From Synechococcus sp. CO36386bin_37 (GTDB lineage: Bacteria > Cyanobacteriota > Cyanobacteriia > PCC-6307 > Cyanobiaceae), in NCBI GenBank assembly GCA_011525445.1, contig WTGE01000393.1, positions 1-6,053 of the forward strand: a DNA stretch of 6,053 nucleotides. The letters run 5' to 3'. Numbering within the stretch: the stretch's first letter is position 1; each line of letters begins with the position of its first letter. Below the pieces are notes generated by a model. It had not been told where the DNA came from. It was given only the letters and a program-made list of their open reading frames with translations, and ran no database searches. Shown in pieces: positions 5,969 to 6,053 of the stretch. The position numbers were made by a program, and so were the translations under genes.

Positions 5969-6053
5969 ATGGCCGCCTTCCGTCTCGATCTGATCGGTCG
6001 CTATCTGCGACCGCACCGTCGCACGGTTGTTGTAGGAGCATTCACCCTTGTCT
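5969..6053 (+). CDS. ABC exporter, fused permease/ATPase type, N-terminal fragment (runs off right edge)
   Basis: Only 28 codons are present. They begin MAAFRLDLIGRYLRPHRRTV and turn hydrophobic (VVVGAFTLV). A short amphipathic stretch, a basic RPHRR patch and then the first membrane helix is the usual N-terminus of MsbA/BmrA-type half-transporters, in which one chain carries both membrane and ATPase domains. The ATG at 5969 is chosen because it opens this pattern; an ATG four bases upstream is in another frame. No good ribosome-binding site is visible. It is transcribed away from trpD. The assignment relies on resemblance to picocyanobacterial ABC transporters, and neither the Walker motifs nor the substrate can be seen here. 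Confidence 0.65.
   Translation, partial: MAAFRLDLIGRYLRPHRRTVVVGAFTLV

Noticed and set aside
5847..6041. Minus-strand ORF of 64 codons in the divergent region
   Set aside because: Its first part is antisense to the start of the ABC transporter gene, there is no recognisable domain, and it runs into the trpD leader.

Overview
This window most likely comes from a picocyanobacterium, either marine Synechococcus or a closely related Synechococcus/Prochlorococcus lineage. The evidence is a small DUF1816 protein (a cyanobacterial family), a compact unidirectional gene chain with several overlaps, moderately high GC, and protein sequences that resemble that group. The assignment rests on recognition, not on a database search, and I cannot name the clade.

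Layout: almost everything is on the minus strand, so the gene order reads from right to left. A short divergent region (about 5758-5968) separates a plus-strand ABC exporter, of which only the first 28 codons are present (5969 to the right edge), from the minus-strand chain trpD (4711-5757), carA (3541-4680), a STAS-domain anti-sigma-factor antagonist (3109 to about 3474), mrnC for Mini-RNase III (2690-3112), rlmB for a 23S rRNA 2'-O-methyltransferase (1038-2693), a DUF1816 gene (737-982), and the first 231 codons of gatA (693 to the left edge). No gene-free stretch exceeds 300 bases. I see no tRNA, rRNA, CRISPR array, insertion sequence or prophage.

Functional reading: the chain mixes amino-acid and nucleotide precursor synthesis (trpD, carA) with a translation and RNA-maturation block (mrnC for 23S rRNA end maturation, rlmB for 23S rRNA methylation, gatA for Gln-tRNA formation), and a signalling protein (STAS) lies between them. 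STAS, mrnC and rlmB appear to be linked by 4-nt stop/start overlaps (TTGA, then ATAA).

Most interesting points: (1) rlmB has about 140 open, Arg/Ser-rich codons upstream of its first conventional start (TTG at 2273) and no ATG, GTG or TTG among them; the reading frame instead begins naturally at an ATA inside an ATAA overlap with the mrnC stop. (2) The STAS gene also lacks a conventional start that would include its first beta-strand. (3) A two-hairpin element ending in seven U's, which looks like an intrinsic terminator or small RNA, lies in front of trpD on the trpD strand. No clearly new multi-gene system is visible; the unusual features are in start-codon use, a low-complexity enzyme tail and the trpD leader.
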